Positions 25,477 to 35,400 of a stretch of DNA of 38,652 nt are shown piece after piece (within the stretch, counting starts at the first letter, position 1; the number at the start of each line of letters is the position of its first letter). Made by a program: the position numbers and the translations under genes. The DNA lies in the NCBI GenBank assembly GCA_016787135.1, contig JAEUVK010000084.1:1-38652 (forward strand), written 5' to 3'. The DNA is from Chitinophagaceae bacterium. GTDB taxonomy: Bacteria > Bacteroidota > Bacteroidia > Chitinophagales > Chitinophagaceae. The notes below the pieces were generated by a model. It searched no databases. It saw nothing but the letters and a program-made list of their open reading frames with translations, and was not told the origin of the DNA.

Positions 25477-26994
25477 ATGAAAAGATATTTCTGCGCTATT
25501 CTTTTATCTTTCCTGCTTTTAGCAGCCTTCGCAGCGCAGCCCAACAGGTACAACCTGATAATCGCCCCGGGTACATTATCTGAAACTTCGGTAGTGTTGT
25601 TGTGGGATAAGCAGTATGGTAATGCAAATGTTGTGTACGAAATTGCGCTGAATGGAAAGATGCATGGCACGACTACTAAAACAAATTATGCTGTAACGGG
25701 ATTGCAACCATCCGCCTACTATTCTGTTTCTGTACGGTTAAAACAAGTGAAGAAGGGAGCGCTGTTTGTATTGAAGTTCAAAACAGCAGCCAAAGCAAAA
25801 GTTTATAACATCATTGATTTTGGGGCAAAGGCCGATACATCAGTAGTAAATACAAAAGCCATTCAGAGCACCATTGATGCCTGCACACCAGGAGGAACAG
25901 TTTACATTCCCAGAGGAATATTTGTTTCCGGTGCTTTGTTTCTGAAAAGTAATATGACCTTGCACATTGCAGAAGGGGCAATGCTGAAAGGGTCAACCGA
26001 CACATCTGCTTATCTTCCACTGATCAAGAATCGCTTTGAAGGCTGGGAGATGGAAACGTACGCAAGCCTTATTAATGCAGGTGCCTTAAACCGTGATGGT
26101 TCTTACATTGTAAAAAATCTTCGCATTACCGGCGGCGGTACCATTGAAGGTGGCGGAAAAAAACTGGGCAGTGATATGTGGAAGACACGTGGTGAACGAA
26201 GCCGGGGCAGGTTGATTTTATTAATGAATTGCCAGGAGGTAAGTATTGATAATTTAACAATACAGGAGCCTCCGTCCTGGACAATCCATTTCATTTACAG
26301 CAATAAGATTTCGCTGCATAACCTTAAAATCAATACCTATGGTATCCGCAACGGCGATGGTATTGACCCCGATTCTTCAACTGACTCCTATATTTTCAAT
26401 TGTACTTTTGATAATGGCGATGATTGTATTGCCATTAAATCAGGTAAAAACCCCGAAGGATATTATGTGGGAAAGCCGACAAAAAATATACGTATTACCA
26501 ATTGCAGTTTTATCCGGGGACATGGCATTTCAATTGGTAGTGAAATGAGTGGTGGTGTAAGCGATGTTCTGGTACAGGATTGCAAGGCTGGAGCCTTGCT
26601 CAACGGGATGCAGATAAAGGGAACGAAAGAAAGAGGCGGGTATGTAAAAAATATTACGGTTACTGATTGTGAACTGATGAAAATTACCATCTTCTCTAAA
26701 CTTAATTACAACAACGATGGTGAAGCGGCACCGGAGCCACCGGTGTTTGAAAATTTCGTGTTTAAAAATATAGATATGTCGCAGGCCAACACAAAAGAAC
26801 CGCTGATCAACATCAATGGTTTTAATGATCCTGCACATAAATTAAAGGGTGTATTATTTAGCAACATCGTCCTCCCGGCTAACAGTAAAGTGCTCATCAG
26901 CGATGCTGTGCAGGTGAAGTTTGAACAGGTGAAAACAGCAAATGGGCAGAAGCCGGAATTTATCGTTGCAGGCAGTTCAGGAATTACATATTAG
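25477..26994 (+). CDS. GH28 polygalacturonase-type enzyme with N-terminal FnIII domain
   Basis: A 505-residue right-handed beta-helix enzyme, inverting. An N-terminal fibronectin-III-like domain (about 24-108) is followed by the helix opening NIIDFGAKAD. Catalytic motifs are NGDGIDPD (D294 and D297), GDDC (D315/D316), GHGISIGSE (H349), and QIKG (K381). The first motif is NGDG rather than the NTDG of plain polygalacturonases, as seen in exo-acting and rhamnogalacturonan-type members. The signal peptide ends AFAAQ, using the ATG at 25477 rather than a TTG at 25459. It probably hydrolyses GalA bonds of homogalacturonan or RG-I oligosaccharides in the periplasm. A 100-nt gap precedes it and a 91-nt gap with an inverted repeat follows. 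Confidence 0.92.
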   Translation: MKRYFCAILLSFLLLAAFAAQPNRYNLIIAPGTLSETSVVLLWDKQYGNANVVYEIALNGKMHGTTTKTNYAVTGLQPSAYYSVSVRLKQVKKGALFVLKFKTAAKAKVYNIIDFGAKADTSVVNTKAIQSTIDACTPGGTVYIPRGIFVSGALFLKSNMTLHIAEGAMLKGSTDTSAYLPLIKNRFEGWEMETYASLINAGALNRDGSYIVKNLRITGGGTIEGGGKKLGSDMWKTRGERSRGRLILLMNCQEVSIDNLTIQEPPSWTIHFIYSNKISLHNLKINTYGIRNGDGIDPDSSTDSYIFNCTFDNGDDCIAIKSGKNPEGYYVGKPTKNIRITNCSFIRGHGISIGSEMSGGVSDVLVQDCKAGALLNGMQIKGTKERGGYVKNITVTDCELMKITIFSKLNYNNDGEAAPEPPVFENFVFKNIDMSQANTKEPLININGFNDPAHKLKGVLFSNIVLPANSKVLISDAVQVKFEQVKTANGQKPEFIVAGSSGITY

Positions 26995-27022
26995 AAGAAA
27001 ATCGGGCTTTTTCAATGCAGGA

Positions 27023-27050
27023 CACAGCAGGATAGCTTAGCTATTCTGTG
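27023..27050 (+). other. Inverted repeat between GH28 and GH115
   Basis: CACAG (27023-27027) and GGATAGCT (27030-27037) pair with AGCTATT and CTGTG (27039-27050) around a 1-nt centre, with a small bulge and one G-U. The tight AGCTTAGCT centre would fold poorly as an RNA loop, so a DNA palindrome is as likely as a terminator. No T-run follows. Confidence 0.4.
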
Positions 27051-27085
27051 TGGTAAATTTACATGCTGTTTCAAACGATTGTGTT

Positions 27086-29488
27086 ATGCTGAAGATGACT
27101 AAACTTTCGCTGAGCTGCTGTCTGTTTTTTCTTACAAATATCTGCAGGGCGCAGATCAACACCTTGTCGGTTTCTGAGAGACCTTCCACGTTTTCGTTAT
27201 TTACTCCTTCATCCATTGCGTCAATTTGTACAGATGATGCAGATGCAAAAGTGGTGAGTATTGCTGCACATGCATTCGCTAACGATATTCAGCTGATCAG
27301 CGGCAGACAAATGCCGGTGGTAAGTACAGTACCTGCAAAGGGGTTTAGCATTGTTGCCGGAACAATCGGTCATTCAAGACTGATTGATGAGTTGATTAAA
27401 TCGAACAAACTCAATGTGAGCTCCATTGCAAGAAAATGGGAGAGTTTTATTATTCAAACAATTGGTAACAAACTGGTCATTACAGGAGGTGACCGAAGAG
27501 GTACGGCCTATGGTATCTTTCATTTATCAAGAATGCTGGGCGTGTCGCCCTGGGTTTGGTGGGCCGATGTTACGCCGCAAAAGAAAAAGCAGTTGTATGT
27601 TTCCGGCAGTTATGTGTCAAAAGAACCTTCGGTTAAATACCGGGGCATCTTTTTAAATGATGAAGACTGGGGCTTACAACCCTGGGCTGCCAAAACATTT
27701 GAACCCGAAACAGGCGATATTGGTCCGAAGACTTATGCAAAGATCTTTGAATTATTACTTCGCTTGCGGGCAAATATGATCTGGCCGGCCATGCACGAAA
27801 GCACAAAAGCGTTTTTTCACTATCCTGGCAATGCACAAATGGCAACCGATTACGCCATTGTGATCGGCAGCTCGCATGCCGAACCTATGCTGCGCAATAA
27901 TGTGGATGAATGGAAGGAGAAAACAATGGGGCAGTTTAATTTCATTACCAATCATGATACCATCTATCGCTATTGGGAGGACAGAGTGATACAGAGCAAA
28001 GGAGTTAATGCATTTTATACATTGGGTATACGTGGCGTCCACGATAGCAAAATGCTTGGCGCCAATACACTGCAGGAGCAAAAAGAGGTGCTGGATAAAG
28101 CAGTGAGAGAGCAGCGGGAAATGCTGATGAAGCATATTAACCCTGCTATTGAAAAAGTACCGCAGGCATTTATTCCTTACAAAGAAGTGCAGGATATTTA
28201 TGATTATGGTTTTGAAGTACCGGAAGATGTAACATTGGTTTGGTGCGATGATAACTATGGTTACATCAAACATTTCCCCAACGAAAAAGAGCGGAAGCAA
28301 AAAGGCGGCAATGGCGTGTACTATCATATTTCGTATTGGGGCAGACCGCATGATTATCTCTGGCTGGCGAGCACTCATCCTGCACAGATCTATACGCAAA
28401 TGCGTTTGGCGTATGAAAAAGGAGCAAAAGAAATGTGGATCGTGAATGTAGGTGATATTAAACCGGGGGAGTATTTAACGGAGTTGTTTCTTGATATGGC
28501 ATGGAGCATTGATTCCATCGCAAACAACCTAAAAGGTTTGGAGCAACATTTACAGAATTGGCTGGCAAGAGAATTTGGAACAGGGCCTGCAAGAGAAATG
28601 GTGGCGGTGATGAATGAATACTATCGCCTTGCGTATATCCATAAACCTGAGTTCATGGGAGCTACCCGAACAGAAGAAAGCGACCCGAAATATAAAATTG
28701 TGACCGACTTGCCCTGGAGTGAAGAAGAAATCAATCAACGTTTGAAGGACTATGCAATGATTGATGCAAAAGCAGTGCAGCTGGCAAAGCGGATTTCATC
28801 AACGAAACAAGATAGCTGGTTTCAATTAATAGAATACCCCGTAAGAGGAGCAACAGCGATTAACCGAAAATTATTGTATGCACAACTGGCAAGGCATGGT
28901 AAAGCAGAATGGAAATTGAGTGATGCTGCATACGATACGATCGTTACACTTACGAATAAGTATAACAGTCTCTGTAATGGAAAATGGAAGTATATGATGG
29001 ATTTCAGGCCAAGAAAACTGGCTGTCTTTGATAAAGCAATCCAGAAAATTGCAGACAAACCGTTGATGCAAACTGCAAAACCATTGTTTGTCTTCAACGG
29101 AACAGATTATAAAGCATATACAGGAGAGAAACCATTGACACATGGGTTGGGCTACCAGCGTGGAGCCATAAGTTTGCCTAAAGGAAGCTCTGTTTCCTTT
29201 CCGTTTACAGGCAATAGCGATTCAGTAACCATTATGCTGGCATTGGCCCCCAATCATCCTGTAGAAGGAACAAAGATCCGTTACAGCATACAGGTGGATA
29301 ACGGGCCAGCGCAAACAATAGATTATGCCACACAGGGAAGGAGCGAAGAGTGGAAACAGAATGTATTGACCAACCAGGCCATTCGCACAACACGCCATGC
29401 TGCAGGTAAACCGGGAAAACATGTAATAAAGATTACAGCCGCAGATGATGGCGTGATCATAGACCGGGTAAAACTGTTTTTGAAATAA
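27086..29488 (+). CDS. GH115 alpha-glucuronidase
   Basis: The 800-residue protein carries the strong GH115 block GIFLNDEDWGLQPWA (about 187-201) followed by GPKTYAKIFELLLRLRANMIWPAMH. Later blocks are FYTLGIRGVHDSKM and WCDDNYGYIKHFPNEKER (about 388-405). The C-terminal part (about 665-800) is a short beta-sandwich. Characterised members remove alpha-1,2-linked (4-O-methyl) glucuronic acid from internal or terminal xylose. Since no xylanase is in the window, glucuronate on an arabinogalactan or RG-I side chain is a plausible alternative target. The ATG at 27086 gives a signal peptide ending CRAQ; the upstream GTG at 27050 lies in the inverted repeat and is rejected. Confidence 0.9.
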   Translation: MLKMTKLSLSCCLFFLTNICRAQINTLSVSERPSTFSLFTPSSIASICTDDADAKVVSIAAHAFANDIQLISGRQMPVVSTVPAKGFSIVAGTIGHSRLIDELIKSNKLNVSSIARKWESFIIQTIGNKLVITGGDRRGTAYGIFHLSRMLGVSPWVWWADVTPQKKKQLYVSGSYVSKEPSVKYRGIFLNDEDWGLQPWAAKTFEPETGDIGPKTYAKIFELLLRLRANMIWPAMHESTKAFFHYPGNAQMATDYAIVIGSSHAEPMLRNNVDEWKEKTMGQFNFITNHDTIYRYWEDRVIQSKGVNAFYTLGIRGVHDSKMLGANTLQEQKEVLDKAVREQREMLMKHINPAIEKVPQAFIPYKEVQDIYDYGFEVPEDVTLVWCDDNYGYIKHFPNEKERKQKGGNGVYYHISYWGRPHDYLWLASTHPAQIYTQMRLAYEKGAKEMWIVNVGDIKPGEYLTELFLDMAWSIDSIANNLKGLEQHLQNWLAREFGTGPAREMVAVMNEYYRLAYIHKPEFMGATRTEESDPKYKIVTDLPWSEEEINQRLKDYAMIDAKAVQLAKRISSTKQDSWFQLIEYPVRGATAINRKLLYAQLARHGKAEWKLSDAAYDTIVTLTNKYNSLCNGKWKYMMDFRPRKLAVFDKAIQKIADKPLMQTAKPLFVFNGTDYKAYTGEKPLTHGLGYQRGAISLPKGSSVSFPFTGNSDSVTIMLALAPNHPVEGTKIRYSIQVDNGPAQTIDYATQGRSEEWKQNVLTNQAIRTTRHAAGKPGKHVIKITAADDGVIIDRVKLFLK

Positions 29489-29522
29489 TAAATATTAGAT
29501 AGAAATAAAACAATCAATACAA

Positions 29523-32390
29523 ATGTTCAGGAATTACAAAACATTGGTGTTTGCAGCTTGCAGTTTGTTATTTGTCACATCGCTGAAAGCACAGCAAAAG
29601 CAAATTCAATATCTTTCCGGTACAGATGCAAAAAATACTGTGCAGTGGGATTTCTTTTGCACAGCCGGTCACAACAGCGGCGAATGGAAAGAGATACAGG
29701 TGCCAAGCTGCTGGGAGCAGCAGGGATTTGGCAATTACAACTATGGCCGCGATTATAAGACCAATGGTAAGAATGCCCGCTTCTATGATGAGAAAGGAAT
29801 GTACAAGTACACTTTCAAAGTACCGGCATCATGGAAAGGCAGGGTGGTCAATATTGTTTTTGACGGCAGCATGACAGATACGGAAGTAAAGATCAATGGC
29901 AAAAGCGCCGGAGATGTTCACCGCGGAGCTTTTTACCGCTTTAAATACGATATTTCATCCTTTTTGAATTATGACAAGCCTAACCTGCTGGAAGTAACGG
30001 TGAGCAAAATGAGCAGCGATGCCAGTGTGAATAATGCAGAACGGTTAGCTGATTACTGGGTTTTCGGCGGCATATTCCGCCCCGTATTCCTCGAGGCTAT
30101 GCCAAAGCAATACATAGACTATGTGAGTATTGATGCAAAGGCTGATGGAAAATTTGCCATGCAGGTATGGACAAAAGGCCTGACACAGAATGCAGCAGTA
30201 GTAACCACCATCACTAATGCGGCAAAAAAGGTAGTATCAACCGTGAAGACACCGGTTGACAGATTGGCGGAGAATGTGGTCGTGAATACATCCGTTGCCA
30301 ATATCAAAGCATGGACATCTGAAACGCCTGATCTGTATACTGCGAACGTCGTGTTGCAGGATGCAAGTGGAAAAAAGATGTATGAGCTGAATGAAAAATT
30401 TGGTTTCCGGACAATAGAGATTAGACGGGGCGAAGGTGTTTATATTAATGGAACACAGGTCAAGTTTAAGGGGGTGAACCGTCATTGTTTCTGGCCGGAA
30501 ACAGCAAGGTCACTGAGTATAGAGCAGGAACTGATGGACGCCCTGCTGCTGAAAGAAATGAACATGAATGCTGTTCGCTGTTCGCATTATCCTCCTGACA
30601 AGTACTTTTTACAGGCCTGCGATTCATTGGGTATTTATGTATTGGATGAACTGGCTGGCTGGCAGAAATTTTATTCTTCGAAAGCAGGTGAGCCATTGGT
30701 GAAAGAATTGGTATTGCGTGATCTGAATCATCCTTCCATCATTTTCTGGGATAATGGTAACGAAGGCGGTACCAACAAGGAACTGGATGATGATTTTGTG
30801 AAATGGGATTTTCAAAAGAGGCCTGTCATACATCCGCATCACAGACCCGGCAATCATTTCAATGGGATTGATTGCAACCATTATGAAGATTATTACAGCA
30901 CACAAAAGATATTGAATGATTCGCTGATCTATATGCCGACGGAATTCCTGCATGCACAGGACGATGGCGGCGGCGGCGCAGCGATGGAGGATTTCTGGGA
31001 ACTCCATTGGAAGTCGCCAAAGTCTGCTGGAGGTTTTATATGGGCCATGGTGGATGAGGCAGTGGTGCGTACTGACCTTAATGGGGCATTGGATGCAAAC
31101 GGGTTGAATGCTAATGATGGGATATTAGGCCCGCATCGTGAAAAAGAAGGAAGCTTTTATGCATTGAGGAAAATATTTTCGCCGGTCAAACTGGATATGT
31201 CCGTTCAGTTGCCTGCTGACTTTGCGGGAAAGATCAGGATGGAGAATCGGTTTCATTTTCTCAATACTGATCAGTGTAAATTTTACTGGGCCCTGGTTGA
31301 TTTCTCCAAACCATTTGACAGGTTTGATGGCTATGTTGTCAGGAAGAAGGGTACTATCCCTTCCCCTGATATTGCTCCGGCAAAGGAAGGCCTGCTGAAC
31401 CTTTCTTTGCCGGCTGATTTTAAAAACTATGAAGCATTGGTCATTGTTGCAAGGGATAATTTTGGTAAAGAGGTATATAAATGGATTTCCGCGATAAAAG
31501 CGAATAAAGAACTGATCAAAGATTTTGTTACGGCAAAAAGTGACTCAACTTCTTTGAAAGAAACAGACAGCACTTATGCTATTACGGGCGGTGAAGTAAG
31601 TGTGGTACTGGATAAAAAGACAGGGAATCTTGTAACAACAAGGAACACTGCCAATGATTATATATTGTCATTCAATAATGGCCCCGTGCTGGTAAAAGGT
31701 AATGCTGCACTTACGGGCAGTAAAGCATACAGTGAGGGAAATGAAAGGGTCGTTGAATTTACATACAGCGGGGATATGAAGTATGCTAAATGGAAGATCA
31801 ATGCCAGCGGGTGGACAACCTTCGAGTATGAATATAGTACAGAAGGCGACCAGCCATTTACCGGCATCAGTTTCAATTACCCGGAAAATTATGTCTTGTC
31901 CAGTCGCTGGCTTGGCAAGGGACCCGCCCGGCAATGGAAGAATCGGCTGGCTGGAACGGAAGTGAACGTGTGGGAGAATATTTACAATAATACCCATACA
32001 GGCTACTCGCCGGTGGTTTATCCTGAATTCAAAGGATACTATGGGGAAGTAGCGTGGATGGAGCTGAGCACTGTAGAAGGCAAGTTGTACATCGCCAGTC
32101 CGGATTCCGGCTTATTTGTAAGATTATTTGACTTTTATGCATTAAGCAGTGCGAATAAGCCGCATCCTGAAATTCCGGCTGGTAATATTTCTTTTTTAGA
32201 TTGTATCCCGCCTATCGGAACAAAACTGGCTACAGGCCTTACTACCAATACAAAGGTATATGGCCCCCAGAGTGAATTGAACCATGTGAGCGGCAATAAG
32301 AAGCGCATCTTGTATTTTTATTTTGGACTGCCCAAAACAACGGACGCTAAAGAAAATTATAGCCGGCCGGCTGTAGATAATGTTTTTTGA
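29523..32390 (+). CDS. GH2-family glycosidase (beta-galactosidase/beta-glucuronidase type)
   Basis: A 955-residue retaining glycosidase with the usual order: jelly-roll sugar-binding domain (about 30-190, PSCWEQQGFGNYNYG), Ig-like domain (about 195-300), and TIM barrel opening with KFKGVNRHCFWPETARS. The acid/base is E414 in WDNGNEGG and the probable nucleophile E474 in YMPTEFLHAQ. A long C-terminal region (about 560-955) contains a domain resembling the LacZ small beta-domain. The signal peptide ends LKAQ. It lies 34 nt after GH115. Substrate in this context may be beta-galactose or beta-uronic acid of RG side chains; sequence alone does not decide. The GGGG stretch right after the nucleophile loop is unusual. 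Confidence 0.88.
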   Translation: MFRNYKTLVFAACSLLFVTSLKAQQKQIQYLSGTDAKNTVQWDFFCTAGHNSGEWKEIQVPSCWEQQGFGNYNYGRDYKTNGKNARFYDEKGMYKYTFKVPASWKGRVVNIVFDGSMTDTEVKINGKSAGDVHRGAFYRFKYDISSFLNYDKPNLLEVTVSKMSSDASVNNAERLADYWVFGGIFRPVFLEAMPKQYIDYVSIDAKADGKFAMQVWTKGLTQNAAVVTTITNAAKKVVSTVKTPVDRLAENVVVNTSVANIKAWTSETPDLYTANVVLQDASGKKMYELNEKFGFRTIEIRRGEGVYINGTQVKFKGVNRHCFWPETARSLSIEQELMDALLLKEMNMNAVRCSHYPPDKYFLQACDSLGIYVLDELAGWQKFYSSKAGEPLVKELVLRDLNHPSIIFWDNGNEGGTNKELDDDFVKWDFQKRPVIHPHHRPGNHFNGIDCNHYEDYYSTQKILNDSLIYMPTEFLHAQDDGGGGAAMEDFWELHWKSPKSAGGFIWAMVDEAVVRTDLNGALDANGLNANDGILGPHREKEGSFYALRKIFSPVKLDMSVQLPADFAGKIRMENRFHFLNTDQCKFYWALVDFSKPFDRFDGYVVRKKGTIPSPDIAPAKEGLLNLSLPADFKNYEALVIVARDNFGKEVYKWISAIKANKELIKDFVTAKSDSTSLKETDSTYAITGGEVSVVLDKKTGNLVTTRNTANDYILSFNNGPVLVKGNAALTGSKAYSEGNERVVEFTYSGDMKYAKWKINASGWTTFEYEYSTEGDQPFTGISFNYPENYVLSSRWLGKGPARQWKNRLAGTEVNVWENIYNNTHTGYSPVVYPEFKGYYGEVAWMELSTVEGKLYIASPDSGLFVRLFDFYALSSANKPHPEIPAGNISFLDCIPPIGTKLATGLTTNTKVYGPQSELNHVSGNKKRILYFYFGLPKTTDAKENYSRPAVDNVF

Positions 32391-32434
32391 TCAGCTAGAG
32401 ACGTTGAGCTATGAATGATGAATTGAGTAAATCA

Positions 32435-35400
32435 ATGAGAACCATCATTATCTTGTTTTTGTGTATTGTGACGAATAAAATAGCGTCCGCGCAATCATTT
32501 AGTGATACCGGATGGTGGCATGGAAAGGAAAAAACGATCCGTTATCGCCCCGAAGGAAAGGATTTTGTGATAGAGAACGGGAAAAGAAGATTTGTTCGGG
32601 CATTGTATGGTACTAATACTGCTTTTCGTGTGGAAGCAGGCGACCTGCCTGAGTTTGCCTTGTACATGCCAGGTATGGGGGGCAATTTCAAATTCGGGAT
32701 CATTGCAAATGATAAAAGCAAATGGCTGATTGATGCACAATACATCAAAGCGATCTATCGCCCCGGTTCGATGATCTATGAGATCAAAGATCCTATACTG
32801 GGAAAGGGGTTGATAAGGATCAACGTGATCGGCTTGTATGACAGGGATGGGATGGTTGTAAAAATAGGCAGTGAAAATATTCCCGGCCCCGTTCATTTGG
32901 TAGCTGTTTTTGGTGGGGCTACAGGAAAGAAATTTTCCAGAGATGGCGACATTGGTGCCGATCCTGAATCTTCTTTTTACCTGAAACCAGAGTATTGTAC
33001 GGATAATATTTATTCCATTTATCATAATAGCTTTCAACTAGCCTATGGATTTGAAAAACCTTTGAGTGAAGAGGATCGTTATGAAATTGATCACCTGAAA
33101 GCCCGTCAGCCAAATAATAAACTGACCGATAAGGCGAAGAAAGTCTTCGGGTGTTTCCCTGTAAAAAGTCAATTGTTCAAACGGGATGCGGCTTCGCAAA
33201 GCAGCCCTTTGGCTTTATTGGGTTCAGATAGTTTAAGTAAGTACCCGCTGCTTGTTTCAGTAATCCAATTGGCCGGAGTTAATACAAATTACTATTTGGT
33301 ACAGAAAGATTTTAAGGAAGACGAGGAAGGAGAAATATATTATACTGATTTGCCTAAGCTATTTCAGAAAGCAGAAGTTGAACGAAATAAGATTGCCAGC
33401 CGTATAAATATCCGTACACCGGATAAATATATCAACACTGTTGGTGGCGCATTAAGTATTGCTGCCGATGCGATCTGGGAAGACCCTTCTTATTTACACG
33501 GCGCTGTGGCATGGCGGATGCGGCTGAATGCCTGGCGTGGCGCTTATATAGCTGATCCGCTGGGCTGGCACGACCGGGCAAGAAAGCATTTTTCCAGCTA
33601 TGCATTGTCACAGGTAAAAACTCCGGCAGTAACCGGTGTGGTGATGGATACGGCTTTGCATTTGGCCCGTCACCTGGAAAAGATTGGTACCGCTTTATTC
33701 AGTGATGGTTATATCTGCCGGAATCCCAATGGTGACATCCGGGCTCATCATTATGACATGAACCTGGTGTTTGTGGATCAGTTGCTCAATCATTTTAACT
33801 GGACCGGCGATATGGCGTATGTCAGGGAAATGTGGCCGCTGATCAAAAGACATCTTGCCTGGGAGAAAAGAAACTTTGATGGAGACGGGGATGGCTTGTA
33901 TGATGCCTATGCAGCCATCTGGGCCAGTGATGCGTTGCAGTATAGCGGCGGTGGCGTTACACATTCCTCAGCATATAATTACCGTGCTAACAAAACGGCT
34001 GCGGAACTGGCAAAGCTCATCGGTGAAGATGAGACGATCTATCTGCAGGAGGCGGATAAAATCTATAATGCAATCCAGGCGAACCTATGGCTACCTCAAC
34101 AAGGCTCCTATGCGGAATATAAAGACCTGCTCGGGAAACAACTGGTGCATCCTTCGCCCGGCCTGTGGACGATCTATCATGCTATAGACTCTAAAGTCCC
34201 TGACCCTTTCCAGGCTTACCTGAACCTACGGTACATAGATAAACACATTCCGCATATCCCGGTAAAGGCAAAAGGATTGAATGAAAAGGATTTGTACCTC
34301 TTAAGTACTACCGATTGGCAGCCTTATACCTGGTCCATCAATAATGTGGCACTGGGAGAAAACCTGCATACGGCACTGGCCTATTGGCAGGGTAATCGTC
34401 CGGATGAAGCATTCCGTTTGTGGCGGAGCACATTGATCGAAAGTATGTATCTCAGCGCCAGCCCGGGCGGTTTTCAGCAACTGAGTTTTTATGATGCTAT
34501 ACGTGGAGAATTATACCGTGATTTTGCCGATGGCATTGGTGTGGCCGGGCGAACATTGGTAGAAGGATTATTTGGTGTGCAGCCGGATGCATTGCATGAT
34601 ACTTTAACGATACGGCCAGGCTATCCTGCAGGTTGGAATTATGCCAGCCTGGAAATACCCGACCTGTATTTTGATTTTAAGAGAAATGGCAGCAATGATA
34701 CGTATAGCATCAGGCAGTCTTTCCGGAAAAATCAAAACCTTGCTTTGAAATTATGGGTCACTGCTTCAAAAGATGGGATTGGGAAAATTACTGTGAACGG
34801 AGTTCCGGCTGAATGGTCGATTGATACGGAATCTGTAGGTAAACCCGGTATATGGATCAAAGCTTCACCAGCAAAACAATACAGGATTGTCATTTCATGG
34901 AAAGGAAAAGAAATTGGCAAACTCAGTAAGGAGTATTTATCCAGTAGCAAAGACCGTTTCCGGGTATCCTTACCGGACATGTATGCTTTAAGAGTGTTTG
35001 ATCCGCAACAGGCGATTGACAGTCTCACAATTAAACCACGAGAAGTAACAGGCTTACTGTCAAACCTGCTATCTGCCACAATCTTTATCAAAGTAAAACA
35101 GGGCCAGCTGCAGTGGTGGCAGCCGGTGAACCTGGCTTATCATTTCAATTCCGGGAACTTCCCTGCTTCAAGTTTTTCTGTGAATATGACGGGCAGTGAT
35201 AAAAAACCAACTATTGAAAAAATTGATCTTACCCGTTACTATAACGATAAGGTCACTAACATTTTCCTACACCAATATCTCTCTCCCCGCCCTGCAGGTC
35301 CGACTTTACAGTTACCCACGCAAGGTATTGGTAACTGGTGTTATCCTTTAACGACTGCTCCTATTGATGATAGCGGGTTAAGAAAACTGGCAGGCGCTGC

